Shown piece by piece: positions 1 through 9,699 of a stretch of DNA of 64,000 bases (position 1 is its first letter; every line of letters begins with the position of its first letter). The stretch covers positions 80,363 to 144,362 of the forward strand of contig NZ_AFWE01000078.1 of NCBI RefSeq assembly GCF_000222585.1, in the 5' to 3' direction. The position numbers and the translations under genes are program-made. Below the pieces are notes generated by a model, which was not told the DNA's origin, did not search any database, and saw nothing but the letters and a program-made list of their open reading frames with translations. This DNA comes from Vibrio scophthalmi LMG 19158 (lineage in GTDB: Bacteria; Pseudomonadota; Gammaproteobacteria; Enterobacterales; Vibrionaceae).

Positions 1-2
1 AT

Positions 3-632
3 CCAGAATGGCGTAAAACGCGCACCGAATGGGAAGAGTGCTTCGCGAATTGGATCGATCATCCTACGCCTGAGCGTTTATTGAACAGTTCCATATTCTT
101 CGACTTACTCGGTGTATGCGGTCGGGTTAAGTGGGCGGAGCAGCTGCAGAGCTTTATCGTGCGCCGTGCTAAGCGTAACAATCGCTTCCTTGCCTGCATG
201 GCTTACAATGCGATTAGTCGCACGCCACCGCTTGGCTTCTTCAAAGATTTTGTGATGGAAAAAGATGGTCGCCATCGCAACTCAATAAACTTAAAACGTC
301 GTGGTACCGCACCACTAGCGGATTTGATTCGTGTGCATGCTTTGGCGATTGGTTCGCGCTCGCAAAACTCATTTGATCGACTCGATGACATCAACAATGC
401 GGGAATTTTGCCGAAAGGCAGAGGGATGGATTTAAAAGATGCCATGGAACTGATCTACATGGTACGTATTCGTCACCAAGCGCTGGATATCGAGAATCAA
501 GAAGAGCCAGATAACAACATCGAACCTGAGCACATGTCTGAATTTGAGCGCCGAAATTTAAAAGCCGCCTTCCAGATTTTGAGTAACGCTCAGAATTACA
601 TCAAGTTCCGTTATCAGAGAAGCAGCAAATGA
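3..632 (+). CDS. C-terminal part of a DUF294-type putative nucleotidyltransferase (5' end outside window)
   Basis: The reading frame is open from base 3 to the TGA at 630-632, so 209 codons of a longer protein are visible; no convincing start lies inside the window. The visible part resembles the C-terminal substrate-binding domain of DUF294 proteins, which usually follows a cyclic-nucleotide-binding or CBS region and a nucleotidyltransferase domain; those would lie upstream. Recognisable stretches are NSINLKRRGTAPLADLIRVHALAIG and RMDLKDAMELIYMVRIRHQA-like helices (quoted loosely). The next gene, an exonuclease, starts inside this stop codon (ATGA), so the two are almost certainly one transcript. 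The family is thought to be a regulatory nucleotidyltransferase; its substrate here is unknown. Confidence 0.75.
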   Translation, partial: PEWRKTRTEWEECFANWIDHPTPERLLNSSIFFDLLGVCGRVKWAEQLQSFIVRRAKRNNRFLACMAYNAISRTPPLGFFKDFVMEKDGRHRNSINLKRRGTAPLADLIRVHALAIGSRSQNSFDRLDDINNAGILPKGRGMDLKDAMELIYMVRIRHQALDIENQEEPDNNIEPEHMSEFERRNLKAAFQILSNAQNYIKFRYQRSSK

Positions 633-1369
633 TCGCCTTGCCGAAAGAAAGAACGAGCCTGTTGGATACGTCACAGACACCTAATTGGCCCGCTTATTTT
701 GAGCAGCTTAAACAGCAAGCGCAAGATCCGCGCCTACAAGCCTATTATTCAGCGCCAATTGCTGAGGCGTCGACACCGTTAAAAGAGGTGCAGTTTGTCG
801 CGCTCGATTTTGAAACCACAGGGTTGAATTCTCAGCAAGATGCGATTCTTACTATCGGGCTAGTGCCTTTCACATTGTCACGTGTTGCGTGTAAAGAATC
901 GGCGCACTGGGTGGTTAACCCTAACCGAGATCTCAACGAAGAATCAGTCGTTATTCACGGTATTACCGACACGGAAGTAAAGGCGGCTCCGCAGCTTGAA
1001 GCGATTCTAGAAGAGGTTTTGAAGGCTTTGGCCGGTAAGATTGTCGTGGTTCACTACAAAAATATTGAGCGTCAGTTTTTCTATCAAGCATTGATGGAAT
1101 GTATCGGTGAAGGGATTGAGTTTCCAGTGGTGGATACCTTGGATATTGAGTATGCCATCCAGCGTGAACAGTGCCGTGGTTTTTTCAATTGGCTAAAACG
1201 TAAGAAGCCAGGCTCAGTAAGGCTTGGTCAGTCACGACAGCGTTATGGTTTACCCGCGTATCAACCGCATCATGCGCTCACAGATGCCTTAGCAACCGCC
1301 GAACTCTTACAAGCTCAGTTTCAGTACTATTTTGCACCAGAAACGCAGCTGTCAGAAGTGTGGTTATAG
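629..1369 (+). CDS. DnaQ-like 3'-5' exonuclease
   Basis: A 246-residue protein with the DEDD exonuclease fold. Exo I is clear near residues 57-65 (VALDFETTGL, giving the Asp and Glu metal ligands), and Exo III is HHALTDALATAEL near residue 210, giving the catalytic His and Asp of the DEDDh subtype. The Exo II region reads VVVHYKNIERQFF, where a Glu stands at the usual Asp position; this may be a family variant rather than a defect. It lacks polymerase or PHP domains, so it is a stand-alone exonuclease rather than a replicative epsilon subunit. Its ATG overlaps the upstream stop codon (ATGA), implying translational coupling to the DUF294 gene. No terminator is obvious after it. Confidence 0.85.
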   Translation: MIALPKERTSLLDTSQTPNWPAYFEQLKQQAQDPRLQAYYSAPIAEASTPLKEVQFVALDFETTGLNSQQDAILTIGLVPFTLSRVACKESAHWVVNPNRDLNEESVVIHGITDTEVKAAPQLEAILEEVLKALAGKIVVVHYKNIERQFFYQALMECIGEGIEFPVVDTLDIEYAIQREQCRGFFNWLKRKKPGSVRLGQSRQRYGLPAYQPHHALTDALATAELLQAQFQYYFAPETQLSEVWL

Positions 1370-1565
1370 GAAAAAATGTTCTTTATTGGTAAAAAATAAG
1401 TGTAATCGAGGTGGTTTTAAGATTATGATCCTTCATCCTTTCGATTAGTTAAGGAAATGCTCAATAGTGAAAAAATTGAGCGATTGGATTTGAAATTACC
1501 TTTCACTCTTAATGATTACGAAAGAAGAATTTTAATAAATGGTCACGTTTTTAAGGAGATAATTC

Positions 1566-3230
1566 GTGAGCACAGAAAACAATGGCGGGATTCAACGTCC
1601 CGACGGCAAGGTAAACGCGATCGACACTGATTACCAAATTGGTCAAGATAACGTAGCTTTAAAAGTAGGCCCATTTGGCCTTGATATTCACAACCGTGTG
1701 TTTGCCATTTCAGGTATGTCTATCATCCTGTTTGTCATCTTAACACTTACCTTCAGACAGCAAGTTGAACCCTTTTTCGCTGGATTGCGCGGATGGCTGG
1801 TCTCTAACTTAGATTGGTTCTTCCTTGCATCAGGTAACTTTTTTGTTGTCGTCTGTCTGATCTTAATCTTTACTCCGCTTGGCCGAGTAAGAATTGGTGG
1901 TACAGAAGCAACACCGGATTATAGCTATACTGGTTGGTTAGCCATGCTATTTGCTGCCGGTATGGGTATCGGTTTGGTGTTCTTTGGTGTATCTGAGCCA
2001 ATGTCTCACTTCAGTGCTGCGCTTAATGGTGTTACCGTTGAAAATGGCGTACGTACTGACTGGGCACCTCTGGGGGCGGCAATTGGTGATACTGAAGCGG
2101 CTTCTGCTCTAGGTATGGCTGCAACGATTTACCACTGGGCATTGCACCCATGGTCAATCTACGCGTTGCTTGCGCTTGGTCTAGCGATCTTCTCGTTCAA
2201 TAAAGGTCTACCATTGACCATGCGTTCAATCTTTTACCCACTATTTGGTGAGCGTATTTGGGGTTGGACAGGTCACGTGATTGATATTCTGGCGGTTGTT
2301 GCGACAGTATTTGGTCTTGCTACGTCATTGGGTTATGGCGCATCGCAAGCGGCTACTGGTTTGAACTACTTGTTCGGTATCCCAATGAACGACACGACGC
2401 AAATTATCTTGATCGTTATCATCACAGCTTTGGCTCTCGTATCAGTTGTTGCGGGTCTTGATAGCGGTGTTAAGCGTCTTTCTGAGATCAACATGGGTGT
2501 GGCGGCGATTCTATTACTGTTCGTGATTGTTGTTGGTCCTACATTGGCTATCTTTACCGGTTTCTTTGACAACATCGGCGCTTACTTATCGAATATTACT
2601 GCGCTTTCAATGCCGTTTGGCCGTGAAGATGTGAATTATTCACAAGGTTGGACTGCGTTTTACTGGGCGTGGTGGATTTCATGGTCCCCATTCGTTGGTA
2701 TGTTTATCGCACGTGTTTCTCGTGGTCGTTCAGTTCGTGAGTTTATCGTCTGCGTTATCCTGATCCCATCAACCGTGTGTGTATTGTGGATGACAGCGTT
2801 TGGTGGCACTGCAATTAGCCAGTACGTTAATGACGGTTACCAAGCGGTATTTAATGCTGATCTGCCTCTTAAACTGTTTGCGATGCTTGATGTGATGCCA
2901 TTTGCAGAGATCACCTCTATCGTTGGTATCGTTCTGATTGTTGTGTTCTTTATCACTTCTGCTGACTCTGGCTCACTGGTTATCGATACCATCGCAGCGG
3001 GCGGTAAAGTCGATGCACCAACTCCTCAACGTGTGTTCTGGTGTACGTTTGAAGGCTTAGTCGCGATCGCGCTATTACTTGGCGGTGGCCTAGCGGCAGC
3101 GCAAGCGATGGCGGTAACAACCGGTTTACCATTTACACTTGTTTTACTTGTTGCTTCGGTTTCTTTGGTTAAAGGTTTGATGGATGAACCTCGTCCTAAA
3201 TCGAAGAAAGGGAAAAAAGCAGTCGCGTAA
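1566..3230 (+). CDS. BCCT family transporter (betaine/choline/carnitine type)
   Basis: A 554-residue inner-membrane protein with about twelve hydrophobic segments, the usual length for the betaine-choline-carnitine transporter family. The family signatures are present: GMGIGLVFFGVSEPMSHF near residue 135 and the Trp-rich segment FYWAWWISWSPFVGMF near residue 368, which forms the substrate-binding cage and core helix. Substrate is probably a trimethylammonium osmolyte such as glycine betaine, coupled to sodium; which one cannot be told from sequence. The start is GTG at 1566, chosen because AAGGAG lies 7 bases upstream. There is no long regulatory C-terminal tail like that of BetP. A strong terminator follows, so it is transcribed alone. 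Confidence 0.93.
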   Translation: MSTENNGGIQRPDGKVNAIDTDYQIGQDNVALKVGPFGLDIHNRVFAISGMSIILFVILTLTFRQQVEPFFAGLRGWLVSNLDWFFLASGNFFVVVCLILIFTPLGRVRIGGTEATPDYSYTGWLAMLFAAGMGIGLVFFGVSEPMSHFSAALNGVTVENGVRTDWAPLGAAIGDTEAASALGMAATIYHWALHPWSIYALLALGLAIFSFNKGLPLTMRSIFYPLFGERIWGWTGHVIDILAVVATVFGLATSLGYGASQAATGLNYLFGIPMNDTTQIILIVIITALALVSVVAGLDSGVKRLSEINMGVAAILLLFVIVVGPTLAIFTGFFDNIGAYLSNITALSMPFGREDVNYSQGWTAFYWAWWISWSPFVGMFIARVSRGRSVREFIVCVILIPSTVCVLWMTAFGGTAISQYVNDGYQAVFNADLPLKLFAMLDVMPFAEITSIVGIVLIVVFFITSADSGSLVIDTIAAGGKVDAPTPQRVFWCTFEGLVAIALLLGGGLAAAQAMAVTTGLPFTLVLLVASVSLVKGLMDEPRPKSKKGKKAVA

Positions 3231-3271
3231 TAACAACCGCTAATCTGCTTAACTCGATGATTGATTAAGTC

Positions 3272-3301
3272 AAAACGGCATACGAAAGTATGCCGTTTTT
3301 G
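3272..3301 (+). terminator. Rho-independent terminator of the BCCT gene
   Basis: Perfect stem with arms AACGGCATAC and GTATGCCGTT, a GAAA loop and a T-run on the plus strand, 40 bases after the transporter stop codon. It also has an A-run on the left, so it may work in both directions. Confidence 0.92.
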
Positions 3302-3493
3302 TATTAATCGAAAGCAAACTCAATCCAACTAAATCCTCAATCAAACCCAATCGTTGTTCATTGCTACCGAGTAATAATAATCATTATAAGTCTTTGATCA
3401 TTCTTGCGGATTAAACAGCGGATAAGATAGTGATACGTTTATAAGAATAGTGTAATAAGAACAAAATTAGCGGGAGTGGTAGAGATTCAGCAT

Positions 3494-3523
3494 AAAAAAA
3501 AGAGTCGCAATAGCGACTCTTTT
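3494..3523. terminator. Bidirectional terminator
   Basis: Stem AGAGTCGC / GCGACTCT with loop AATA (3501-3520), seven A on the left and four T on the right. The longer U-run would be on the minus transcript, so it most likely ends the minus-strand DUF3131 transcription unit that begins at 5608. The remaining sequence between 3302 and 3855 is AT-rich and shows no coding region I can support. Confidence 0.75.
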
Positions 3524-3854
3524 CTCTCCAAACTGTCAGCAAAAAAGCTTGGAATTCCAGGGGCAAACGAAGGTTTCTTTTTTTTGTACATAAAAAATAC
3601 TATCGAATTGAACGGAAGTAAATTGCCAAAACGTATTTGGTTTTAATTTACTGATGAAAAAAATATAAGGGTGGACTAATTCACATATAGATGTAACAGA
3701 TAATTTTGTTAGTATTATTTGCAACCTCAATAGTGATGGTATTTTGACGGAAAGTATTAGCCCGCCAAAAAATAGTTCACTGCAAACACTATTTTAGACT
3801 TTTGACTCTAATCACAATATTCTCATTAGTATTATGGCGATTTGACGAAAATGT

Positions 3855-4070
3855 TTAGTTGTATTTTTTGATCATTCCGTAGGGTTTTTCTTGTCGACGA
3901 ATATCAAGCATCAAGCTTGCCGAGTGAGGAATGGATAACTGAATCGTTTTTAAATTAGCTTCAAGCCCTTTGTAATAGCGGTTAAGCAACGCAAACGCAC
4001 TGACTAGAGTGGGTATCACAACGCTCGCTAGCAAGCTTTGTAAGCGGATAGAGTGTTTTATAGCAGCCAT
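3855..4070 (-). CDS. Small hypothetical protein (doubtful)
   Basis: A 71-codon frame downstream of, and on the same strand as, the DUF3131 gene at 4121-5608. It has a basic N-terminus followed by a hydrophobic stretch (LLASVVIPTLVSAFALL) that could be a signal anchor, and a charged C-terminus. I see no clear ribosome site before the ATG, and I recognise no family. Its position between the DUF3131 gene and the terminator at 3494-3523 is what makes it worth keeping. Confidence 0.3.
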   Translation of the reverse strand: MAAIKHSIRLQSLLASVVIPTLVSAFALLNRYYKGLEANLKTIQLSIPHSASLMLDIRRQEKPYGMIKKYN

Positions 4071-4120
4071 GACGTTTATCTGTCTGAACGTTCATTAATT
4101 CTCTTGAGAATAATGAAAGC

Positions 4121-5608
4121 CTAGTTCAATTTTTCTAAGCTAGGATTATGGCCAGTGATATTTGAGGGGAGAAGCAGGGGGCTTTGTCCGCTTTGTTTAT
4201 ACCACAGCGCGACGAGGATTAATGAATTGGTATTGATATTAAAGGCGGTATTTACGCCACCATTCTCATATTCGCCGGTAGGAATACTACGCGCTTGGAG
4301 GCTATTGTTGAGTACCGCATCGAACAGCTGTTGAGCAAATTCGTCATCGAATAGCACGCTAAACCCAAAGGCGACTTTATGACTTAATATTTGTGGGTTC
4401 TCAATCACTTTTCCGCCGGGGCTGACGCTCGTCCACGATTTGCCATAATAATAAAGGTTGTTATAAGCAAACCATGGGTTTTTATTCATTGCATCTTCTG
4501 CGTAGCTAAAGAGCTTATTTTGCTGTTTTGAATGCACTTTATGCAGAGAGTATATAGTCTCAAGTTGGTTCCAATCACTATATTGGCCAAACTCTAAACT
4601 GGCCAATACATAAGGATCACTGGTCATAAAGGGCACGTTACGACTATCAATTTGTAACGTATTACCTGATATGTCGACGGTTGAAATATAGTCGTCAATA
4701 TTGGGAAGTGGCACTTTATACCCAAACAACTCAAAGCCTGTTGCGGCATATTGTAGATAACCATGCCGACCTTCTTGGCGATAATATTCGGTACCTTTAT
4801 AACGCTTTTCACCGTAAAGAGTGCCGTTACTGATTGCTTTATTTAGCTCCCAGTAGCTGAGAAGATCAAGAATTTCATCTTCCAGTTCAGGGTGCTGTTG
4901 GCAGAGTATTTTCAGCCAAATCAATAGTCGTCCGATATCCAGTGCTGACCAGCCGTTGCCATTAGTCGGCTCTGAACTCAGCCTCCCAGACGGCATACCT
5001 GTTTTTGTACTGTATTCACGATTTGGCAACCAGTCTTTGTACAGCGGCATTTCACGCAGTGTAGAGAGTGTCTGTGCCAATTCTCGGTGCGTTTGTTCCT
5101 TCGATTTTAAATTAAGTGCTTCTAGAGCGAGCGTGCCAGCAATGCCACTGGCAACATCCCACATCGTTGAATGGGCATAACCCTGAACAGAATCCCATAG
5201 CCCGGTGGTTTCACGTCGATTTCGGTCAAAATAGTATTGGGCTTTTTTTGCTAATAGACGCTCATTGCGATTGAGTTGATAGAGAGGTTTTCCATGCTGG
5301 TACGTAGGGTGAATGTCCGCGGTTGTCAGCGTTATTGCATTTAACCCATTTGAAAAATCAGAGGGTTCAGGCTCAGTAAGAATTGAAGATTCGAGAATCG
5401 GCGGTGCGATGACTCGGCGTTGAAATGTTGTTGCTGGAGCTGCTGATTGGGTTTGTTGAGATATACTGCGCTGACCATAGAAACTCACTTGTTCTCCGGC
5501 TAATGCATCATTTTTTATTGAGCTACCATCGACAAGCTCATCACTATTAACGTATATCGGTAGGGCAGTAATAACACCGACAATAACTAACCAGCAGCGA
5601 GATTTCAC
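4121..5608 (-). CDS. DUF3131 domain protein, secreted or periplasmic (paralogue 1)
   Basis: A 495-residue protein with an N-terminal hydrophobic export signal (CWLVIVGVITALPIYV) and a roughly 90-residue linker before a DUF3131 domain. The domain core is recognisable from YYFDRNRRETTGLWDSVQG and TMWDVAS near residue 150, GWSALDIGRLL near 225, and PWFAYNNLYYYGKSW near 385. The same blocks occur in three proteins at 21-25 kb, so this is a fourth, divergent paralogue placed on the other side of the secretion genes. DUF3131 belongs with alpha/alpha-barrel, glucoamylase-like carbohydrate-active proteins and often sits next to glucan synthases; no activity can be assigned here. It is divergent from the gene at 5986 across an approximately 340-base intergenic region. 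Confidence 0.85.
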   Translation of the reverse strand: MKSRCWLVIVGVITALPIYVNSDELVDGSSIKNDALAGEQVSFYGQRSISQQTQSAAPATTFQRRVIAPPILESSILTEPEPSDFSNGLNAITLTTADIHPTYQHGKPLYQLNRNERLLAKKAQYYFDRNRRETTGLWDSVQGYAHSTMWDVASGIAGTLALEALNLKSKEQTHRELAQTLSTLREMPLYKDWLPNREYSTKTGMPSGRLSSEPTNGNGWSALDIGRLLIWLKILCQQHPELEDEILDLLSYWELNKAISNGTLYGEKRYKGTEYYRQEGRHGYLQYAATGFELFGYKVPLPNIDDYISTVDISGNTLQIDSRNVPFMTSDPYVLASLEFGQYSDWNQLETIYSLHKVHSKQQNKLFSYAEDAMNKNPWFAYNNLYYYGKSWTSVSPGGKVIENPQILSHKVAFGFSVLFDDEFAQQLFDAVLNNSLQARSIPTGEYENGGVNTAFNINTNSLILVALWYKQSGQSPLLLPSNITGHNPSLEKLN

Positions 5609-5985
5609 GTGTTATGCAATTCCATTCGCAAATGTTTATCTAAGATAATGATAATACAAGATTTGCTATACGCTAGTTAGGTTGATAAAAAAGCTGCTAT
5701 AGCTCGATGTTGCAGCTTGATGCTGCGTGTTAAGAGCAATGTATAGTTGTGTCGTCATCAATGGAGAAAAGAGAGAGGTTAAAAATCAACCACAATGCTT
5801 GAGTTTCACTGATGAGGGTTGTTACACTATAGATGATCGCGATACGCTGAAGTTATCCAACATTCTATTACTTTTATCACAATAATTTTTATGACAACGG
5901 ACAGTGCTGGCTAAATGGATTTGAGTTTAGTTAGGAAATACTGTTATGAAACATTTTTGTCAATTTGTTCAAACGCTAGGCTTTA

Positions 5986-6579
5986 GTGAGTGCCAAGTCG
6001 GCGCTTGTGACCCCTTTTCTGAACCACAATTTTTTTTATACTCATCCTGATTACACTCTAGGGTCTGATGCCAAAAGACGTGTTCACGATTATCTAGCGA
6101 ACCAACCCCTATTTTTACAAGATTATGGTCAAATAGAACAGGCAGATTTTGCGATTGGCTTTTCATTTGGTGATAGCGACTGCATCAACCTTGAGCTAGC
6201 CAATATCGCTAATAAGGTGCATCAAATTGCGCCGTCATTAACGCTCTATTTGCAACAAGAGATCGCTCTTCATGCGTCAACACCGCGGATAATCATTGCT
6301 AATAATCAGTATCAAACAACGTTTGATGTGGCGAAGCAAGCGCAACAACGACAAGTGGGCAAAAAAGTATTGGTATTGGCTCAAGCATGGCATGCCAAGC
6401 GTTGTATCGAAACTTGTCAGTCACTGGGACTTGAAGTGGTTGCATTGAAAGTGGTCAATGGTTTCCCTGCTAACGATCCACAGCCGTGGGTTCGTAATCC
6501 AATCAATTGGGTGATCAAAGAGAGCCATCGGCATATGGCGACGGGTTATGAAATTAGTCAGAAATATCAACTAGCTTAG
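5986..6579 (+). CDS. Hypothetical protein, weakly YdcF/DUF218-like; N-terminus uncertain
   Basis: The open frame gives 197 residues from GTG 5986 (AGG five bases upstream). The C-terminal half has the look of DUF218/YdcF proteins: a TTFDVAKQAQ helix, a KKVLVLAQAWHAKRC strand-turn-helix near residue 126 and a terminal helical segment, but I would not call the family with certainty. An ATG at 5946, better spaced from AGGAAA, opens another frame that ends at 6050. The two frames would join if the run of eight T at 6030-6037 had seven. The true product may therefore be about 210 residues, with this copy frameshifted or phase-variable. It lies 75 bases before the type I secretion genes on the same strand. 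Confidence 0.55.
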   Translation: MSAKSALVTPFLNHNFFYTHPDYTLGSDAKRRVHDYLANQPLFLQDYGQIEQADFAIGFSFGDSDCINLELANIANKVHQIAPSLTLYLQQEIALHASTPRIIIANNQYQTTFDVAKQAQQRQVGKKVLVLAQAWHAKRCIETCQSLGLEVVALKVVNGFPANDPQPWVRNPINWVIKESHRHMATGYEISQKYQLA

Positions 6580-6654
6580 TCATCGACTGACAAAACAGCG
6601 TCTATACTCAACAGATAACTATATGCAACAACGTCAGTTAGGGTTCATTAAGCT

Positions 6655-8364
6655 ATGAGTATAGATTCGGCAAAGGCTTCGCTGTCGAACAATCCGTTCG
6701 ATGCTGTCCGCAAGGAAATTTGGGCAGCGATCTCATTCAGTTTAGGGGTTAATTTGCTCGTGCTGGCCGTGCCAGTTTATAGCCTACAGCTCTTTGACCG
6801 GGTGATGGGCAGTGCCAGTGTTGAAACTATGTTTGCTTTGCTGGTTATTACACTCTTTTTAGTCACCGCTCAGGCGCTACTTGAGTATATTCGCACCTTG
6901 TTAATGCAACGCTCAGCACTAAAGTTGGATGCAAAACTGAGTGGAGAACTATTAGCAAAAAGCATCGCTGAATCCTCAAAAACCAATCGTATTGAAAAAA
7001 ACGCCTTACAAAACCTCACAACATTACGTAATTTTTTGGTATCACCTTCAACGTCATCCATTCTTGATTTGCCTTTCACGCCACTGTTTTTATTACTGTT
7101 GTTTGCGTTCCATCCTTATATCGGTTTTGTTGCTCTGATTGGTGTGGTGATATTTGCAGGTCTAGCGGCGGTGATGATGTTGGGCGGTAGAAAGTTAACC
7201 GCTCAAGCGCAGAAGACCACCGCTCAGGTAAGCATGGAACTCAATGATTATTTAAGAAATGCCCCTACATTAAAAGCGATGGGGATGAGTGAGAATGTCG
7301 GTAACTCATGGCGAGAAACCAATGCTAGCGTGTTGCATTTACAGTGGTTGGTGAATTCTCGTGTGGGACTATTGCTAGCTATCAGCCGTTATTTTAGAAC
7401 CTTATTGCAAGTCGCAGTGCTGACCTGTGGAGTCTACTTAGCACTGCAACAGCAAGTAGGCATTGGCGCGGTGATAGCCAGTTCGATATTGATTGGACGT
7501 GTTTTAAGCCCGTTTGAAAGCGCGGTGAGCGGCTGGAAAACATGGTATAGCGCGTTCAAAGCGTGGCAAAGCCTAAATCATAGTGTGTTGGAAAACACAC
7601 ACTCCAAGAAGACGCTGTTACCAGAACCAAAAGGCGATATTCAGTTTAGTAATGTCAGTCTTAAATTTGCTCATGCGCGTAAGGCGACGATTCAAAATAT
7701 CAGTTTTAAGCTAGGGGCGGGAAATGCACTTGCGGTGATGGGTAATTCCGGATCTGGAAAATCAACCTTAGCCAGTTTGTTAATGGGCATTCAACAACCG
7801 AGTATGGGCGAGATCATGATTGATGGTGCCAGCATTGAAAAGTGGGATCTTAATCAGTTTGGCCAATACATTGGTTATCTACCTCAACATGTCGGTCTAC
7901 TGGCAGGGACGGTAAAACAAAATATTTGCCGTTTTACTGAAGGAGACGATGAGGCCGTAATACGAGCGGCCAAGTTGGCGTGTATTCATGAAATCATAAT
8001 GTCATTGCCGGACGGTTACGAAACCTATATTGGAGAGGGCGGTGTTTTACTTTCCGGCGGGCAAAAGCAAAGGATTGGTCTAGCAAGAGCCATTTATTCC
8101 AACCCAAGAGTATTGGTGCTCGATGAGCCTAATTCAAATTTGGATCCAGAAGGTGAAACGGCCTTAGCGATTGTGCTGCAACATTGTAAAGAGCACCAAA
8201 TTACGGTGGTGATGATCAGTCATCGCCCAGGTTTTTTGCGCCAAATGGATTGGGTGATAAAACTCAAAGATGGCAAGGTAGAAAAAGCGGGTACCTGCGA
8301 GCAATTCTTGGGGCTACATGTTGAGCCAGAGTTGACAGAAAGTAAAACAAGTAAGACAGCTTAA
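6655..8364 (+). CDS. Type I secretion system permease/ATPase (PrtD-like)
   Basis: A 569-residue inner-membrane ABC exporter that would drive one-step secretion of a C-terminally signalled protein. The N-terminal half has hydrophobic membrane segments around residues 25-45, 60-75, 140-175 and 240-280. The nucleotide-binding domain shows Walker A GNSGSGKS (363-370), signature LSGGQ (466-470), Walker B VLVLDEP (about 486-492) and the switch His in ISHRP (about 521-524). It lacks the N-terminal C39 peptidase-like domain of HlyB-type exporters, so it is of the shorter PrtD/AprD type. The partner HlyD-family gene follows after nine bases. The probable substrate is the RTX-type protein at 10078-14613. 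No TolC homologue is in the window. Confidence 0.93.
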   Translation: MSIDSAKASLSNNPFDAVRKEIWAAISFSLGVNLLVLAVPVYSLQLFDRVMGSASVETMFALLVITLFLVTAQALLEYIRTLLMQRSALKLDAKLSGELLAKSIAESSKTNRIEKNALQNLTTLRNFLVSPSTSSILDLPFTPLFLLLLFAFHPYIGFVALIGVVIFAGLAAVMMLGGRKLTAQAQKTTAQVSMELNDYLRNAPTLKAMGMSENVGNSWRETNASVLHLQWLVNSRVGLLLAISRYFRTLLQVAVLTCGVYLALQQQVGIGAVIASSILIGRVLSPFESAVSGWKTWYSAFKAWQSLNHSVLENTHSKKTLLPEPKGDIQFSNVSLKFAHARKATIQNISFKLGAGNALAVMGNSGSGKSTLASLLMGIQQPSMGEIMIDGASIEKWDLNQFGQYIGYLPQHVGLLAGTVKQNICRFTEGDDEAVIRAAKLACIHEIIMSLPDGYETYIGEGGVLLSGGQKQRIGLARAIYSNPRVLVLDEPNSNLDPEGETALAIVLQHCKEHQITVVMISHRPGFLRQMDWVIKLKDGKVEKAGTCEQFLGLHVEPELTESKTSKTA

Positions 8365-8373
8365 GGTGGCGTT

Positions 8374-9699
8374 ATGGATGATGTCGTACAGAAAGAGATG
8401 TTCAGTACCCGTAAACTGACTGTGATTGGTTTGACCGTTTTAGTTGTTACCGTTGGGGGCTTTTTAGTTTGGGCAATGAGCATGCCGTTAAGTTCAGCCT
8501 CTGTTGCTACCGGCAGTTTAGTCGTGGAGAGTAAACGTAAGCAAATCCAACATTTGCAAGGTGGCTGGGTAAAACAAGTCTTCGTTCGAGAAGGGCAAAC
8601 GGTCGCGGTTGGTCAAGCTCTGATTGAGCTTTCAGATACGAAAGCGGAAGCCGACTATCGCCGCTATCTGTATCGCAGTTACTCTTTGCTTGCACAACAA
8701 GCAAGGCTCAATACGTTAACCAATGGTGATGCTGAGATTGTATGGCCTGAAGCGCTCACTGTTGAGAAAGATGAGGTGGTGATTGCGGCTCTGTTACGCA
8801 GTGAAAATGTTCAGTTTGAACAAGCATTGTTGCGGGTGCAATTACTGGCAGGTCAATATCAGCAGAGAATTGCTTTATATAACGAAAAAATCGAAGGTAA
8901 TCAGTTTCAAAAACGCGCCATTGCCACTCAAGGCGATTTAGTTAAACAAGAAGTCACAATGACGAAGGGCTTAGTTGACAAAGGTTACGTGTCTAAAACG
9001 CGTATGTTGGAATTGCTACGTCATCAAGCGCGGATTGATGCTGAATTGGCCGAGATCAGTCTGACGATTGATATGGCTGAGCGAGAGCTTGAATCGCTGC
9101 ATCAAACTCACCAAAATCAACTTTTGGAGCTAAAGCGTGAGCACTCTTTTCAACTTAAAGGGGTCAATGATGAGTTAAGGGATGTACAACAACTGATTAA
9201 AACCGCATTGGATATCCGCGAGCGTATTTTAATTCGCAGTGAATTTGATGGCAAAGTCGTGGGGATGAATATCGCCAACATCGGCGGTGTTATTAAGCCG
9301 GGGCAAGTATTGATGGAGATCGTGCCAGAAAGTGATGAATTGATTGTTGAAGCGATCGTATCACCTAAGGATATTGATGTGGTGAGGCCAGGGCTAGATG
9401 CACGGGTGCGTTTAACGGCTTACAGTGCGAGAAACACACCGCCAGTGGTAGGCGAAGTGTTGCACGTTTCTGCTGATCGAGTATTACAGGGGGGTGAGAA
9501 TAAAGATACCGCGCAAGGGTATCTAGTGACTATTCGTTTCGATCACTCTTCAATTTCTGATTTGATTGAGAATCATGGCGTAGCACTTTATCCGGGCATG
9601 TTAGCGGAAGTTCTGATTCTTGGTGAAGAACGGACGCTCTGGGATTACTTGGTTAGCCCGATTCTAAGTGGCCTTAATAAAGCGATGAGGGAAGTATAA
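8374..9699 (+). CDS. HlyD-family type I secretion periplasmic adaptor
   Basis: A 441-residue membrane-fusion protein. One transmembrane helix near residues 15-36 (LTVIGLTVLVVTVGGFLVWAM) anchors it in the inner membrane. It is followed by the split lipoyl half-motif IQHLQGGWVKQVFVREGQTV (about 63-82), a long alpha-helical hairpin (about 105-285) and the second lipoyl half plus beta-barrel (RSEFDGKVVGMNIANIGGVI near 290). This is the normal arrangement of PrtE/HlyD adaptors that bridge the exporter to an outer-membrane TolC channel. Ribosome site AAGGTGG precedes the ATG. Its stop codon overlaps the next start (TAATG), so the three genes form one coupled unit. Confidence 0.93.
   Translation: MDDVVQKEMFSTRKLTVIGLTVLVVTVGGFLVWAMSMPLSSASVATGSLVVESKRKQIQHLQGGWVKQVFVREGQTVAVGQALIELSDTKAEADYRRYLYRSYSLLAQQARLNTLTNGDAEIVWPEALTVEKDEVVIAALLRSENVQFEQALLRVQLLAGQYQQRIALYNEKIEGNQFQKRAIATQGDLVKQEVTMTKGLVDKGYVSKTRMLELLRHQARIDAELAEISLTIDMAERELESLHQTHQNQLLELKREHSFQLKGVNDELRDVQQLIKTALDIRERILIRSEFDGKVVGMNIANIGGVIKPGQVLMEIVPESDELIVEAIVSPKDIDVVRPGLDARVRLTAYSARNTPPVVGEVLHVSADRVLQGGENKDTAQGYLVTIRFDHSSISDLIENHGVALYPGMLAEVLILGEERTLWDYLVSPILSGLNKAMREV

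Noticed and set aside
3536-3730. 64-codon minus-strand frame beside the terminator
   Set aside because: AT-rich, no ribosome site, no family likeness, and it would be read after the terminator for that strand.
6655-9699. RTX toxin export (HlyBD) system
   Set aside because: The ABC protein has no C39-like domain, there is no HlyC-type acyltransferase gene, and the likely substrate has no toxin domain.
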